From Saprospiraceae bacterium (GTDB lineage: Bacteria; Bacteroidota; Bacteroidia; Chitinophagales; Saprospiraceae), in assembly GCA_016715465.1 (NCBI GenBank), contig JADKAA010000029.1, positions 930,001 to 994,000 of the forward strand: a stretch of 64,000 nt of DNA. Direction: 5' to 3'. Under the pieces are notes generated by a model. The model saw only the letters and a list, made by a program, of their open reading frames with translations. It made no database searches and had not been told where the DNA came from. Below are positions 54,223-63,482 of the stretch, one piece after another. The first letter of the stretch is position 1. Every line of letters begins with the position of its first letter. The position numbers were made by a program, and so were the translations under genes.

Positions 54223-54376
54223 ATGGTAGTCAACTTTGACCATGATTTATATTTCTATTCCTAAAATTTTATCTTTACAAAAGCCTTAAACCCCGGGTAT
54301 ACTTTTAAAAAAAATAGCGGTTTTCCTTTTTTTTACCCCAATTCTATTATATATTGACAGGTAAATCTACAATGCC

Positions 54377-54817
54377 ATGTCCAAGCCAAATAGACTATTT
54401 ATACGTTTTACCTGGATATTTCAATTGTTGACTGCCTTCTTGCATTCATTGAGTTTTTTGGCAAACCCTCAACCCACCAATGAAACGGAAAAACAGATGC
54501 TCGATCTCATGATCAATTACAAACAAGACATGGGTGCCGGCTTCCAACCCACCATGATGGATCTTTTCACCTCCGTGAGTGCCTGCATGACCCTGCTCTG
54601 TCTGCTCGGTGGGCTCATGATATTTTATCTCAGCCGCAAGATTACCGACTCTACCATTTTAAAAGGCGTACTGACCATAAATACGGGCATTTTTGGTATT
54701 GCTTTTGTGGTCATGATCTTCTTCGCATTTCTTCCACCCATAATTTGCCTGGGCCTGATTTTTCTTTCTTCATTGGCTGCCATGCTTACCTTTTCAGATT
54801 CCACAAAAACAGTCTAA
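54377..54817 (+). CDS. Small membrane protein, four predicted helices
   Basis: The 146-residue protein has four hydrophobic segments (about residues 10-28, 66-86, 95-117 and 119-139). It has a conserved-looking soluble loop TNETEKQMLDLMINYKQDMGAGFQPTMMDLFTS between helices 1 and 2. I do not recognise a functional family; similar short four-helix membrane proteins are common in Bacteroidota. It lies between DUF2911 and clpB with its own gaps. Function unknown. Confidence 0.75.
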   Translation: MSKPNRLFIRFTWIFQLLTAFLHSLSFLANPQPTNETEKQMLDLMINYKQDMGAGFQPTMMDLFTSVSACMTLLCLLGGLMIFYLSRKITDSTILKGVLTINTGIFGIAFVVMIFFAFLPPIICLGLIFLSSLAAMLTFSDSTKTV

Positions 54818-55067
54818 AAAAAAGAGTTGTACCCCGGAAAAAAAAGCTTTTTTGAATAACCCATAATTCGGTTACCTCCGAAATCAAAGTACCTGTGACG
54901 ACGGTTAATTGAAAGGCAATGACTTTACTGCAAAACCTGAATGCCATTTTTTCAGCTTCCTAAATGCCTGATAGTCAAATTGGCAGGCCAGGTTGCCGCA
55001 AACCTGAAATAACGTCATACTATTTGGCTTGGCACAATTTTGTTGGATTATAAATAAAAGTACAACC

Positions 55068-57689
55068 ATGAACCTCAATAATTTCACCATAAAATCTCAG
55101 GAAGTTATCCAGCGAGCCCAGCAACTGGCCATGCAGTTTCAGCAGCAAGCCATCGAACCGGCACACATCCTGAAAGCCATTCAGGAAGTGGATGACAATG
55201 TCACCACTTTCTTATTGAAAAAAATAGGGCTCAACCCGGCCATTATCTCCAAAACCGTCGACAGCATGATTCAGTCGCTGCCGAAAGTGACCAATGGAGA
55301 CGGACAACAATATTTGTCGAGGGAAGCCAACGACATCGTTCAAAGAGCCAACATGCTGTTAAAAGACTTTGGGGATGAATTTGTTTCCATTGAACACTTG
55401 CTCCTTGCCATGGTGGCCTCCAAAAATCAGGTGGGCCAAATGCTTAAAGACAATGGGGTGACCGAAAAAGCCCTCAAGGCAGCCATCCTCGATCTGCGCA
55501 AAGGATCTACCGTTAAATCACAATCCGCGGAAAACACCTATAACGCGCTGAACAAATACGCCGTCAACCTCAATGAGCGCGCCAAAACCGGCAAACTCGA
55601 TCCTGTGATTGGCAGAGAAGAAGAGATAAGGAGGTTACTCCACATCCTGGCCCGGAGAACAAAAAACAACCCCATCCTCATAGGTGAACCCGGAGTGGGT
55701 AAAACAGCCATTGTAGAAGGCCTTGCCCACCGGATTGTAGAGGGCGATGTTCCTTCCGACCTGCTGGATAAAGAGATTTATGCACTTGATATGGGCGCAC
55801 TCATAGCCGGTGCCAAATACCAGGGTGAATTCGAGGAGCGATTAAAGTCCGTGGTGAACGAAGTCATTTCTTCTGAAGGCAACATCTTTCTTTTCATCGA
55901 CGAGATCCACACCCTCATTGGTGCCGGAAAATCTCAGGGTGCTATGGATGCCGCCAACATTCTCAAACCGGCTTTGGCCAGGGGCGAACTTCGTGCCATC
56001 GGTGCCACAACCCTCGATGAATACCAAAAGTATTTTGAAAAAGACAAAGCCCTCGAAAGGCGATTTCAAATCGTCATGGCCGATGAACCATCTGAAGAGG
56101 ATGCCATCTCGATCTTAAGGGGATTGAAAGAACGATATGAAACCCACCACAAAATCAGCATCACCGACGAAGCGGTTGTGGCTGCGGTCCAATTGTCCAC
56201 CAGATACATCACCGACCGGTTTCTTCCGGATAAAGCCATCGACCTCATCGACGAAGCTGCTGCCAGGTTGAGGCTGGAAATGAATTCCATGCCCGAAGAA
56301 CTGGATGAAGTGGAGCGAAAGATACGCCAACTTGAAATTGAGCGCGAAGCCATGAAGAGAGAAGAAGACAAGATCAAAGTTGAACGCATCAATGGTGAAC
56401 TGGCAAACCTTGAAGAGCACCGCAATGCGCTCAAGGCAAAGTGGGAAAGTGAGCGCAGCGTCATGCATACCATCCAACAGGCCAAGGAAGAAATAGAAAA
56501 ACTCAAACTCGAGAGTGCCCGCGCTGAGCGGGAAGGCAATTACAGCCTTGCAGCTGAAATCAGGTATGGTAAGCTGCCGGAACTCCAGCAAAACCTGGAA
56601 TCCGGTATGGTCAAACTTACAGAAATGCAGGATAAAGGCAAGCTCATGATGAAGGAAGAAGTGGACAGCGAAGACATTGCAGAAATCGTGAGCAAATGGA
56701 CTGGAATTCCTGTGACCAGAATGCTTCAAAGTGAAAAAGAAAAACTCATCCACCTTGAAGATGAACTCACCAAAAGAGTAGTGGGTCAGGAAGAAGCTGT
56801 TGAAGCTGTCGCAAATGCCATCCGCATGAGCAGGACCGGATTATCCAACGAGCGTCGTCCGATAGGATCGTTTCTTTTCCTGGGCACCACCGGTGTAGGT
56901 AAGACGGAACTTGCCAAAGCTCTGGCCGAGATGCTCTTCAATGATGAAAATCTTATGACCAGAATCGACATGAGTGAGTATCAGGAAAAACACAGTGTGT
57001 CACGACTGGTGGGCGCGCCTCCGGGATATGTAGGCTACGATGAGGGTGGGCAACTTACTGAAGCCGTACGCAGAAAACCATATAGTGTGGTTTTACTGGA
57101 TGAGATCGAAAAAGCACACCCGGATGTATTCAACACCCTATTGCAGGTGCTGGAAGATGGTCGCCTCACTGACAACAAAGGCAGGGTTGCCAACTTCAAA
57201 AACACCATCGTCATCATGACCTCCAACATAGGTTCTGATCTCATCCGCGATAATTTTGAAAAGATGAAAGCCGGAGAAGAAGATGAAGTCACCGAGCGAA
57301 CCAAAGAGGCCGTTTTCGCCATACTTAAAGGTAGTGTGCGACCCGAGTTTCTCAACAGGATTGACGAAGTCATCATGTTCAGGCCATTGAACAGAAAAGA
57401 CATCGCTGTCATTGTGAAGATTCAACTGAAGGATTTGGAAGAGACCCTTGCAAAGCAGGAGATTACCCTGGAGTACACCCCTGAATTTCTGGATTGGTTG
57501 GCTTACGAAGGATATCAGCCTGAGTTTGGTGCCAGACCATTGAAAAGGGTGATTACCAAAAAGGTGCTCCATGCATTGTCAAAGCAACTGCTGCTTAACA
57601 AGATCCAGCCAAAGTCTAAAATCCTGCTGGATGTTTTTGACGGCACGGTCGTGTTCAGGCAGCCGGACAAGGTAGCAATACCGACATAA
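55068..57689 (+). CDS. clpB: ATP-dependent disaggregase ClpB
   Basis: ClpB threads aggregated proteins with the DnaK system. From ATG 55068 (not the TTG at 55029) the protein has 873 residues, the normal size. It has the N-domain with two Clp repeats, AAA-1 with Walker A GEPGVGKT and Walker B LFIDEIHTLIGAG, a long coiled-coil middle domain (about residues 400-525, rich in Glu/Lys), AAA-2 with Walker A GTTGVGKT and VVLLDEIEKAHPDVF, and the C-terminal D2-small domain. No heat-shock promoter of known type is recognisable upstream. A hairpin terminator follows at 57696-57729. Confidence 0.98.
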   Translation: MNLNNFTIKSQEVIQRAQQLAMQFQQQAIEPAHILKAIQEVDDNVTTFLLKKIGLNPAIISKTVDSMIQSLPKVTNGDGQQYLSREANDIVQRANMLLKDFGDEFVSIEHLLLAMVASKNQVGQMLKDNGVTEKALKAAILDLRKGSTVKSQSAENTYNALNKYAVNLNERAKTGKLDPVIGREEEIRRLLHILARRTKNNPILIGEPGVGKTAIVEGLAHRIVEGDVPSDLLDKEIYALDMGALIAGAKYQGEFEERLKSVVNEVISSEGNIFLFIDEIHTLIGAGKSQGAMDAANILKPALARGELRAIGATTLDEYQKYFEKDKALERRFQIVMADEPSEEDAISILRGLKERYETHHKISITDEAVVAAVQLSTRYITDRFLPDKAIDLIDEAAARLRLEMNSMPEELDEVERKIRQLEIEREAMKREEDKIKVERINGELANLEEHRNALKAKWESERSVMHTIQQAKEEIEKLKLESARAEREGNYSLAAEIRYGKLPELQQNLESGMVKLTEMQDKGKLMMKEEVDSEDIAEIVSKWTGIPVTRMLQSEKEKLIHLEDELTKRVVGQEEAVEAVANAIRMSRTGLSNERRPIGSFLFLGTTGVGKTELAKALAEMLFNDENLMTRIDMSEYQEKHSVSRLVGAPPGYVGYDEGGQLTEAVRRKPYSVVLLDEIEKAHPDVFNTLLQVLEDGRLTDNKGRVANFKNTIVIMTSNIGSDLIRDNFEKMKAGEEDEVTERTKEAVFAILKGSVRPEFLNRIDEVIMFRPLNRKDIAVIVKIQLKDLEETLAKQEITLEYTPEFLDWLAYEGYQPEFGARPLKRVITKKVLHALSKQLLLNKIQPKSKILLDVFDGTVVFRQPDKVAIPT

Positions 57690-57695
57690 AATTTA

Positions 57696-57729
57696 CCAGT
57701 ACCGATGTAAAATTTTACGTTGGTACTGG
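57696..57729. terminator. Long hairpin after clpB, probable terminator
   Basis: A 34-base near-palindrome: CCAGTACC at the start pairs with GGTACTGG at the end, and the inner GTAAAA pairs with TTTTAC. The only two mismatches would be G-U pairs in RNA. It starts 6 bases after the clpB stop and is followed by AATTTTCC, a weak U-stretch. An imperfect copy of its left arm lies across the clpB stop codon. Confidence 0.6.
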
Positions 57730-57762
57730 AATTTTCCTCAGCCCTTAATATCTTTTTTTGTT

Positions 57763-58218
57763 TTGATTGAAATCATACCCTTCTCCACTGATAATTCAGA
57801 ATTAATAAAGACACTCAATGTCGAGTGGCTGTCCAAATATTTTGAAGTGGAGCCACACGACGAAAAGGTATTGTCAAATCCCCAGGAAGAAATCATTGAT
57901 AAAGGAGGTCACATTTTTTATACGCGTTACAAGGGTGAAATTGTGGGTACCGCTTCACTTTTATATTGCGACGGGCAATCGTATGAACTTTCCAAAATGG
58001 CCGTAACTGCGGACAGTCAGGGCTTGGGAGCAGGAAAAGCCCTGATGGAATATTGTATTGCCTTTGCCAGGGACCTGGGAGCTACATCTCTTTTTCTGTA
58101 TTCCAACACAAAACTGACCAGAGCCATTACCATGTATAGAAAATATGGTTTTAAGGAGCAAAAATTTGACTCAAGCATTTATAAGCGGGCCGATATTAAA
58201 ATGGAATTGCAGCTTTAA
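57763..58218 (+). CDS. GNAT family N-acetyltransferase
   Basis: The 151-residue protein fits the GNAT fold: motif A is VTADSQGLGAGKALMEYCIAFARDLG (acetyl-CoA pyrophosphate loop QGLGAGKA) and motif B is TSLFLYSNTKLTRAITMYRKYGFKE. It begins at a TTG (57763), for which no good ATG alternative exists near the N-terminus. These enzymes acetylate small amines or protein N-termini; the substrate is not identifiable. It converges with the giant protease gene. Confidence 0.88.
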   Translation: MIEIIPFSTDNSELIKTLNVEWLSKYFEVEPHDEKVLSNPQEEIIDKGGHIFYTRYKGEIVGTASLLYCDGQSYELSKMAVTADSQGLGAGKALMEYCIAFARDLGATSLFLYSNTKLTRAITMYRKYGFKEQKFDSSIYKRADIKMELQL

Positions 58219-58248
58219 AATCTTTCTAAGACGTTGAAAAGGAGGACA

Positions 58249-61200
58249 TCACTTCAATATCGTTATGTCAAAAGTCAACGCAAGTTTTTCCCCTTTTTCA
58301 TCCCGGTAATGTAATACACCTACATATACGCCCTCTTCCACCGCTTTACCATTTAATGTGCCATCCCAGTTGTACTTACCATCTGGTTCAGCATCTCCGT
58401 TGAACTGGTGTACCATATTCCCCCATCGGTCAAATATTTTCAACTGAATGCTATATTTACCTTGCAAATTGTGCAATACTAAATTTCCATTAACTCCTGA
58501 ATTTAGTCGAATGACATTGGCTACTTCTATGTTGCGCTTAACAATAAATATGATTCTCTTCTCTGCGGTGCAACCATTTTCATCTGTAACCACGACAGTA
58601 TATTCTATATTGTCAATAGGTTTTACTTCAGGGCTACCACAGTCAGTACATGAAAGTCCAATGTCCGGAAACCAGCTAAAGAGTGGTGAATTTGCATTAT
58701 GAGTCAAATTAATGTGGTGTGATTCTCCTTTATACAAGTAGATGGTGTCTTCATACTCAATCCACAAAGAATCCTCTGCAGCCGGTAGGTACACTAAAGT
58801 ATCCCAAAGGCAGGGTGATTCTTCATTCTTTAGGCTAAGTGCATAACTTCCTGAAAACAAACCAACCAAAGAATCACTTCCTAACCAATTATTTGCTGCA
58901 TCATAAATTTCAAATGGTTGCAAAAAGTATATGGCTCCGTTTTTGAAATCCAGACAAGGTGGAGTTTTAATTTCAGCTTCAATCAATGGCCTGGCGTATG
59001 GCGCTATGGTTAGTTGAGTGTCCAATTGGCAGCCATTGGTACTTTCAATCAGCACTTTATAAGTTTTTGCAGCCAGATTATTAATGTCTGGCAATGGCTG
59101 CAATACGCCGTCCAGCCAAAACTTTTGACCTGTGTCCGGAACCCAGCTTATGCTTCCTGTCTCAGAAGCAGGACAACTCGAAGATATGTTAAAAAATGAT
59201 TTGGGTTTTGGCAGCGAAACAATAGTCAGATTTACCATTGAATCACAACCCAGAGCATTAGTCAAATGTACACTATGATTTCCTGCACTTAAAAATTGCT
59301 GACCATTAAATATCAAAGTATCACCTTCGCACAAGCCAGCTGATTCATTGCTAAAAGAGTTGCTACTTATCTTTACAAATACTGAGTCCGTGCTGAAACA
59401 AGTACTGTCCTTAACAGCCACAATGTATAACATCTTACTTTGGTTATTTAACAGAGTAGTTTCCTGACAGGTATCACAACTTACTGCCTCCACGGGATAC
59501 CACTGAAAATTATTAAAATTGCCAAAAACAGAAATTGAAGGATTACCCTCACAAACATTTATGGTATCTGGCATTTCAATCGAAGTATTGGGTAATTGAG
59601 TTACTATAATGGTGTCGGATTGTTCAAAGCCACAACCATCTTTAACTACCAGCCAATACTTACCAGGATCTCCCACTGTGGTCGTTGACTCATGTCCACC
59701 ATCTGACCAATTGTAAGTTACAAATGTCGCATTTGCAAAAAGCTCAATTACTGTATTGTCACACACTTGTCGATCGGGTCCCAGGTCAAGTTCTGGACTT
59801 TCTGGAATAATAACTTCCAACGTGAATAAATTATTTTCATAGTCACATTCTTCGATGCCGGTTGTTGGGAACTGCGCAGATAGGTCTATGGGTGTTACCG
59901 CGCTTCCATCATCATTTGCCATAATATAATAAGTGCGATTGGGTAATAGATTGGCTGGCACATCAAAACCATAACAAGAATAAGGAGCTACCTCTCTATC
60001 TGTTGTGTGTTGAAAAATAACATTGGCCTTTTTATAAAGCGGATTATCATCGTATATGGATATAGGATTTCCTAAAGGTAGGGCTACGCTGTCGAGATTA
60101 CATAAAGTTACCTCAACATAAACTTTCTTTTCGGCACAATAAGCCCTTGCATTCTGAATAACTACATCTGGTGCCGAATGCATCAACACACCGTTCTGAC
60201 AGGTATCTTTACATAGGATGTTACAATCCGGACTCCTTTGGATGACAGAAATAAGCGGTTGTACATTTTTAGTGGATACGGTCAGGGCGTTCTGAAAGGG
60301 TTTGAGGTTTACCTTATCATCGTATGTATTGCCAACCGCATTTGTCAACACAGTTATGTCCGAAGATAAATAACACTCATTTTCCACCATTTGACCATTG
60401 GAATCCAAACTAAAATAGAGCATATCACTATTTCCAAATCCCCTGCTGTTGGTTTTCCCAACAATGTGAATCATTCCGTCTGACAAAATAAGCTGCTGCC
60501 CCAATTCATTGCCTCCGCCATCGACGATTTTGGACCAAATTACTTTGCCTTCTAAATCTGTTTTTATAACAATGACATCCTGACCACCGTTTCTGGTGCC
60601 ATTACATAGCAAATAAAAAGCATCTTCAGCTCTTTTAATTATATTGACATATTCATTGCTTAACCCTGTGATGTCATACTGTTTTTGCCAAATGGCTTTG
60701 CCCTCCAAATCAGTATTTATCAGGTAGACTATGACATTGGAGGTAGTTGTTCCATTCAGATCGCCGTGGCCGGCAATCCACAAGCTTCCATCTTTTCCAG
60801 TTACATCACTTGCATATAAGCGCGCTGCGCTACTCTGAACTTCCTTTACATAAAGCCTGGACCAATCATACTTAGCATTAAGGTCCAGTTTGGTAAGGCT
60901 GCCCCTGAATTTATCCAACCCGCCACCTGCATTATTGAATCTGCCTACACAATAAATGGCATTACCGACAAGAAAGGCTTTGAAAAATGTTTCACAACTT
61001 CCCAGATCAAAATTATTATGAAGTATAACCTGTCCATCACTCTTCCGCAACTTGTAAACCAGGGCATCGCAGCCAAGGCCGGAGTCGTCAGTATGGCTTT
61101 GTCCAAAAGCATAGTAATGATCAGGACCATTTAAAACATGAACCAATATACTTTGGTCAGGTGTATTCCCATCCAAAAGCTTAAACCACACCACAGAAAA

Positions 61201-63204
61201 TGTACTGAGGTCAAGTTTAAGTACAAAATTATCTTCATATGGAACAGAATGCCCGCATACGAGCAAATCATCACCATCCAGAACCATACTCCGGATCACC
61301 GAAGGTTTACCATTAAATACATCTAACTTTGTCTTCCAACCAATTTCACCGGCTGTATTGCATGAAAATATGCTCGCTATGTTGTCTTCAGTACCCGCCA
61401 TTATAAATTTGCCGTTGTATTCTAGTACATCATAAGCTTCGTCATTTCCGACAGTCCCAAAAATTGCCAGCCCTTCCCTATTGCAGCCAATCTGTGAGGT
61501 GTCAATTACAAAAATGATCTGACAATTTGTATCGATACAATAATTACTTTCATTTACTGCACACACCTGAAATGAACCAAGACTATTAAAAACATAACTG
61601 GCAGTTTGTTGGCTGGAAATCAATTGTCCATCCACAGACCAATAGGTCTTTACTTTTGGCGTTGAAACCAGTTGCAGGTCAACATTATTGCCTAATTTTG
61701 GAAAATTACTTGAAGCAATAAATTGAGCATCAGCATCACAGACCACTTCTATTTCCACGGTGTCCAAAACAATACAGGAAGGTGAAAATTCTTCCCATAC
61801 GCTTAATACCATAATATATCTCCCCTGCTGGCTAAACAACTGCGTAAAAGAGACTGATGTTGATATCAGGTTGCCGTTCAAATGCCATTCCTGCTTTTTT
61901 CCAAAAGTGTACGGGTGGCTAAAAGCAATGGTTTCTCCAGTTTTGCAAGTTTGACTTCCCGCAATAATATTTGCTTGAATACCACACTTTACCTCAATAT
62001 GCACAGAATAACTGTTACGACATTTTTTTGTGCCCCCTTTCGCTATTAAAGTAATTTCATATGTCCCAGCTGAGGTAAATATATATTGAGCATTAAAGTC
62101 TGTACTAAATTCGACCCCATTTATCAACCAGGAAAATTCAGTGGCATTTGTGCTTTGATTTTGAAATGACATTTCTTTGCCAACAACAATGTCAAATGAA
62201 TCAGGCACAAAAAAACTGGCAACGGCTTCTGTACAGGGTGTTTCACAAATAATGGAAGACAAGAGTGGAAATCTTGAATTTTTGATGAAATAATGCATGC
62301 GTTCTGCCTGACCTAATGTAAAGCCCATTCTGCATTTTCGATTGCTATAATCCAGATAATTCCAGTTGATATCTGAAGTGTCTTTTGTAAATCCAGAAAT
62401 TGCATCGGTCGAACATGAATTGATGACTGCTTCACAATACCCGGGGTCGGCCGTAGAACCATCAGGCGGTGTGTCGCAAACCTTATCCCCATCTTCATTA
62501 CAATTCTGGTTATTACACCCTCCCTCAAAGGTATGATACAAGCCAAGATAATGTCCCATTTCATGCACAAGCGTTGAGTGGGCTCCCCCAAATTGGTTTT
62601 TAATTACAGACGAAACAACCACAATTCCATCATCTATACTCCCATGATTAAAAGGAAGATAAGCGTATCCTGCCACGCCTCCTCCATTGATGGAATTCAC
62701 AACATAGATGTTGATGCAATGTAAAGGATCCCAGTTGATCAATCTTTTCAATTGATCGTCTCTGGAAATATTAACATCTGTCAGTGGAGACTCAACCCTG
62801 TTAATCCCGGAACTACTATTCCCTTTATCATCCTGTTGAGCAAGGCAAAAATGAAGAGCAGCACTTTCTCCTCCACTTCTGTAGTATATACCTTTGTTTG
62901 AAAAAGCATCATTCAAAAGTTGAATTGCAACCTTCACTTCATCATCGGTCACTTGTCCGATTGAACCTTGATGGATGATATGGAAAACAATTGGTAGTGT
63001 TTTTTCTTCCAGAGTGCGGCTAACAAGAGCATTCTTTCCATGTAAAAAATTTTCTTCTGATCTTTCCCGCAATGATATTAATGATTGGTTATCCTGTTCA
63101 ATTTGATGCCAATATCGCTTATGACCACATTCTTCCTGGCCTTTTACCATTAATGGCCATGCAACGCCAATGACAAGCCAAAAAATGCATAGAAAATTTT
63201 TCAT
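58249..63204 (-). CDS. Giant secreted M43 (pappalysin-type) metalloprotease with PKD domains and T9SS type B sorting domain
   Basis: From ATG 63204 (MKNFLCIFWLVIG...KGQ signal peptide) the product has 1,651 residues. The M43 catalytic domain (about 70-320) shows HEMGHYLGLYH from about residue 214, the zinc site, followed by the disulfide-rich CNNQNCNEDGDKVCDTPP and a Met-turn region near CRMGF. Then come PKD-like domains (about 330-560), a repeated beta region resembling SBBP propellers (about 580-970: GDDLLVCGHSVPY, GSLWIAGHGDLNG), a CARDB-like segment (about 1000-1130), further Ig/PKD domains (about 1140-1550), and the C-terminal T9SS type B domain (IKVKIFDRWGN-like FDRWGNMVHQ...WDGTLNGKAVEEGVY). 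It is exported to the cell surface or medium. Substrate unknown. Confidence 0.92.
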   Translation of the reverse strand: MKNFLCIFWLVIGVAWPLMVKGQEECGHKRYWHQIEQDNQSLISLRERSEENFLHGKNALVSRTLEEKTLPIVFHIIHQGSIGQVTDDEVKVAIQLLNDAFSNKGIYYRSGGESAALHFCLAQQDDKGNSSSGINRVESPLTDVNISRDDQLKRLINWDPLHCINIYVVNSINGGGVAGYAYLPFNHGSIDDGIVVVSSVIKNQFGGAHSTLVHEMGHYLGLYHTFEGGCNNQNCNEDGDKVCDTPPDGSTADPGYCEAVINSCSTDAISGFTKDTSDINWNYLDYSNRKCRMGFTLGQAERMHYFIKNSRFPLLSSIICETPCTEAVASFFVPDSFDIVVGKEMSFQNQSTNATEFSWLINGVEFSTDFNAQYIFTSAGTYEITLIAKGGTKKCRNSYSVHIEVKCGIQANIIAGSQTCKTGETIAFSHPYTFGKKQEWHLNGNLISTSVSFTQLFSQQGRYIMVLSVWEEFSPSCIVLDTVEIEVVCDADAQFIASSNFPKLGNNVDLQLVSTPKVKTYWSVDGQLISSQQTASYVFNSLGSFQVCAVNESNYCIDTNCQIIFVIDTSQIGCNREGLAIFGTVGNDEAYDVLEYNGKFIMAGTEDNIASIFSCNTAGEIGWKTKLDVFNGKPSVIRSMVLDGDDLLVCGHSVPYEDNFVLKLDLSTFSVVWFKLLDGNTPDQSILVHVLNGPDHYYAFGQSHTDDSGLGCDALVYKLRKSDGQVILHNNFDLGSCETFFKAFLVGNAIYCVGRFNNAGGGLDKFRGSLTKLDLNAKYDWSRLYVKEVQSSAARLYASDVTGKDGSLWIAGHGDLNGTTTSNVIVYLINTDLEGKAIWQKQYDITGLSNEYVNIIKRAEDAFYLLCNGTRNGGQDVIVIKTDLEGKVIWSKIVDGGGNELGQQLILSDGMIHIVGKTNSRGFGNSDMLYFSLDSNGQMVENECYLSSDITVLTNAVGNTYDDKVNLKPFQNALTVSTKNVQPLISVIQRSPDCNILCKDTCQNGVLMHSAPDVVIQNARAYCAEKKVYVEVTLCNLDSVALPLGNPISIYDDNPLYKKANVIFQHTTDREVAPYSCYGFDVPANLLPNRTYYIMANDDGSAVTPIDLSAQFPTTGIEECDYENNLFTLEVIIPESPELDLGPDRQVCDNTVIELFANATFVTYNWSDGGHESTTTVGDPGKYWLVVKDGCGFEQSDTIIVTQLPNTSIEMPDTINVCEGNPSISVFGNFNNFQWYPVEAVSCDTCQETTLLNNQSKMLYIVAVKDSTCFSTDSVFVKISSNSFSNESAGLCEGDTLIFNGQQFLSAGNHSVHLTNALGCDSMVNLTIVSLPKPKSFFNISSSCPASETGSISWVPDTGQKFWLDGVLQPLPDINNLAAKTYKVLIESTNGCQLDTQLTIAPYARPLIEAEIKTPPCLDFKNGAIYFLQPFEIYDAANNWLGSDSLVGLFSGSYALSLKNEESPCLWDTLVYLPAAEDSLWIEYEDTIYLYKGESHHINLTHNANSPLFSWFPDIGLSCTDCGSPEVKPIDNIEYTVVVTDENGCTAEKRIIFIVKRNIEVANVIRLNSGVNGNLVLHNLQGKYSIQLKIFDRWGNMVHQFNGDAEPDGKYNWDGTLNGKAVEEGVYVGVLHYRDEKGEKLALTFDITILK

Positions 63205-63443
63205 TTTGGAACCAATGTTTTCGGATCTTAAATTCAAATATACGAAATAGATTTAAAGTCTATTATTACGAAATCAGAATTATTAATTTGCATAATACAT
63301 AAATTATAACTTTTGTTTTGAAATTAGATAATTATACAAATTTAAATGCGAAGTGAATAATAAAAATCAACCTTACTTTTTATACAATGCGCACATTTTC
63401 AATAATTTAATACTAAACTATTGACAATAAATGAAAAACGGAG

Positions 63444-63451
63444 TAAATTTG
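63444..63451 (+). promoter_or_regulatory. -7 box TAAATTTG with -33 ATTG, thioredoxin-like gene promoter
   Basis: TAAATTTG matches TAnnTTTG. A -33 element ATTG lies 20 bases upstream (63420-63423), the correct spacing. The ATG at 63483 is 31 bases downstream. Confidence 0.65.
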
Positions 63452-63482
63452 TGGTTTACGTTTATTATGCAATTTTTGAGCA

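Noticed and set aside
56066..56753. Long minus-strand ORFs inside clpB
   Set aside because: They are antisense shadows of the conserved ClpB frame, with Ser-rich or Phe-rich composition typical of such artefacts.
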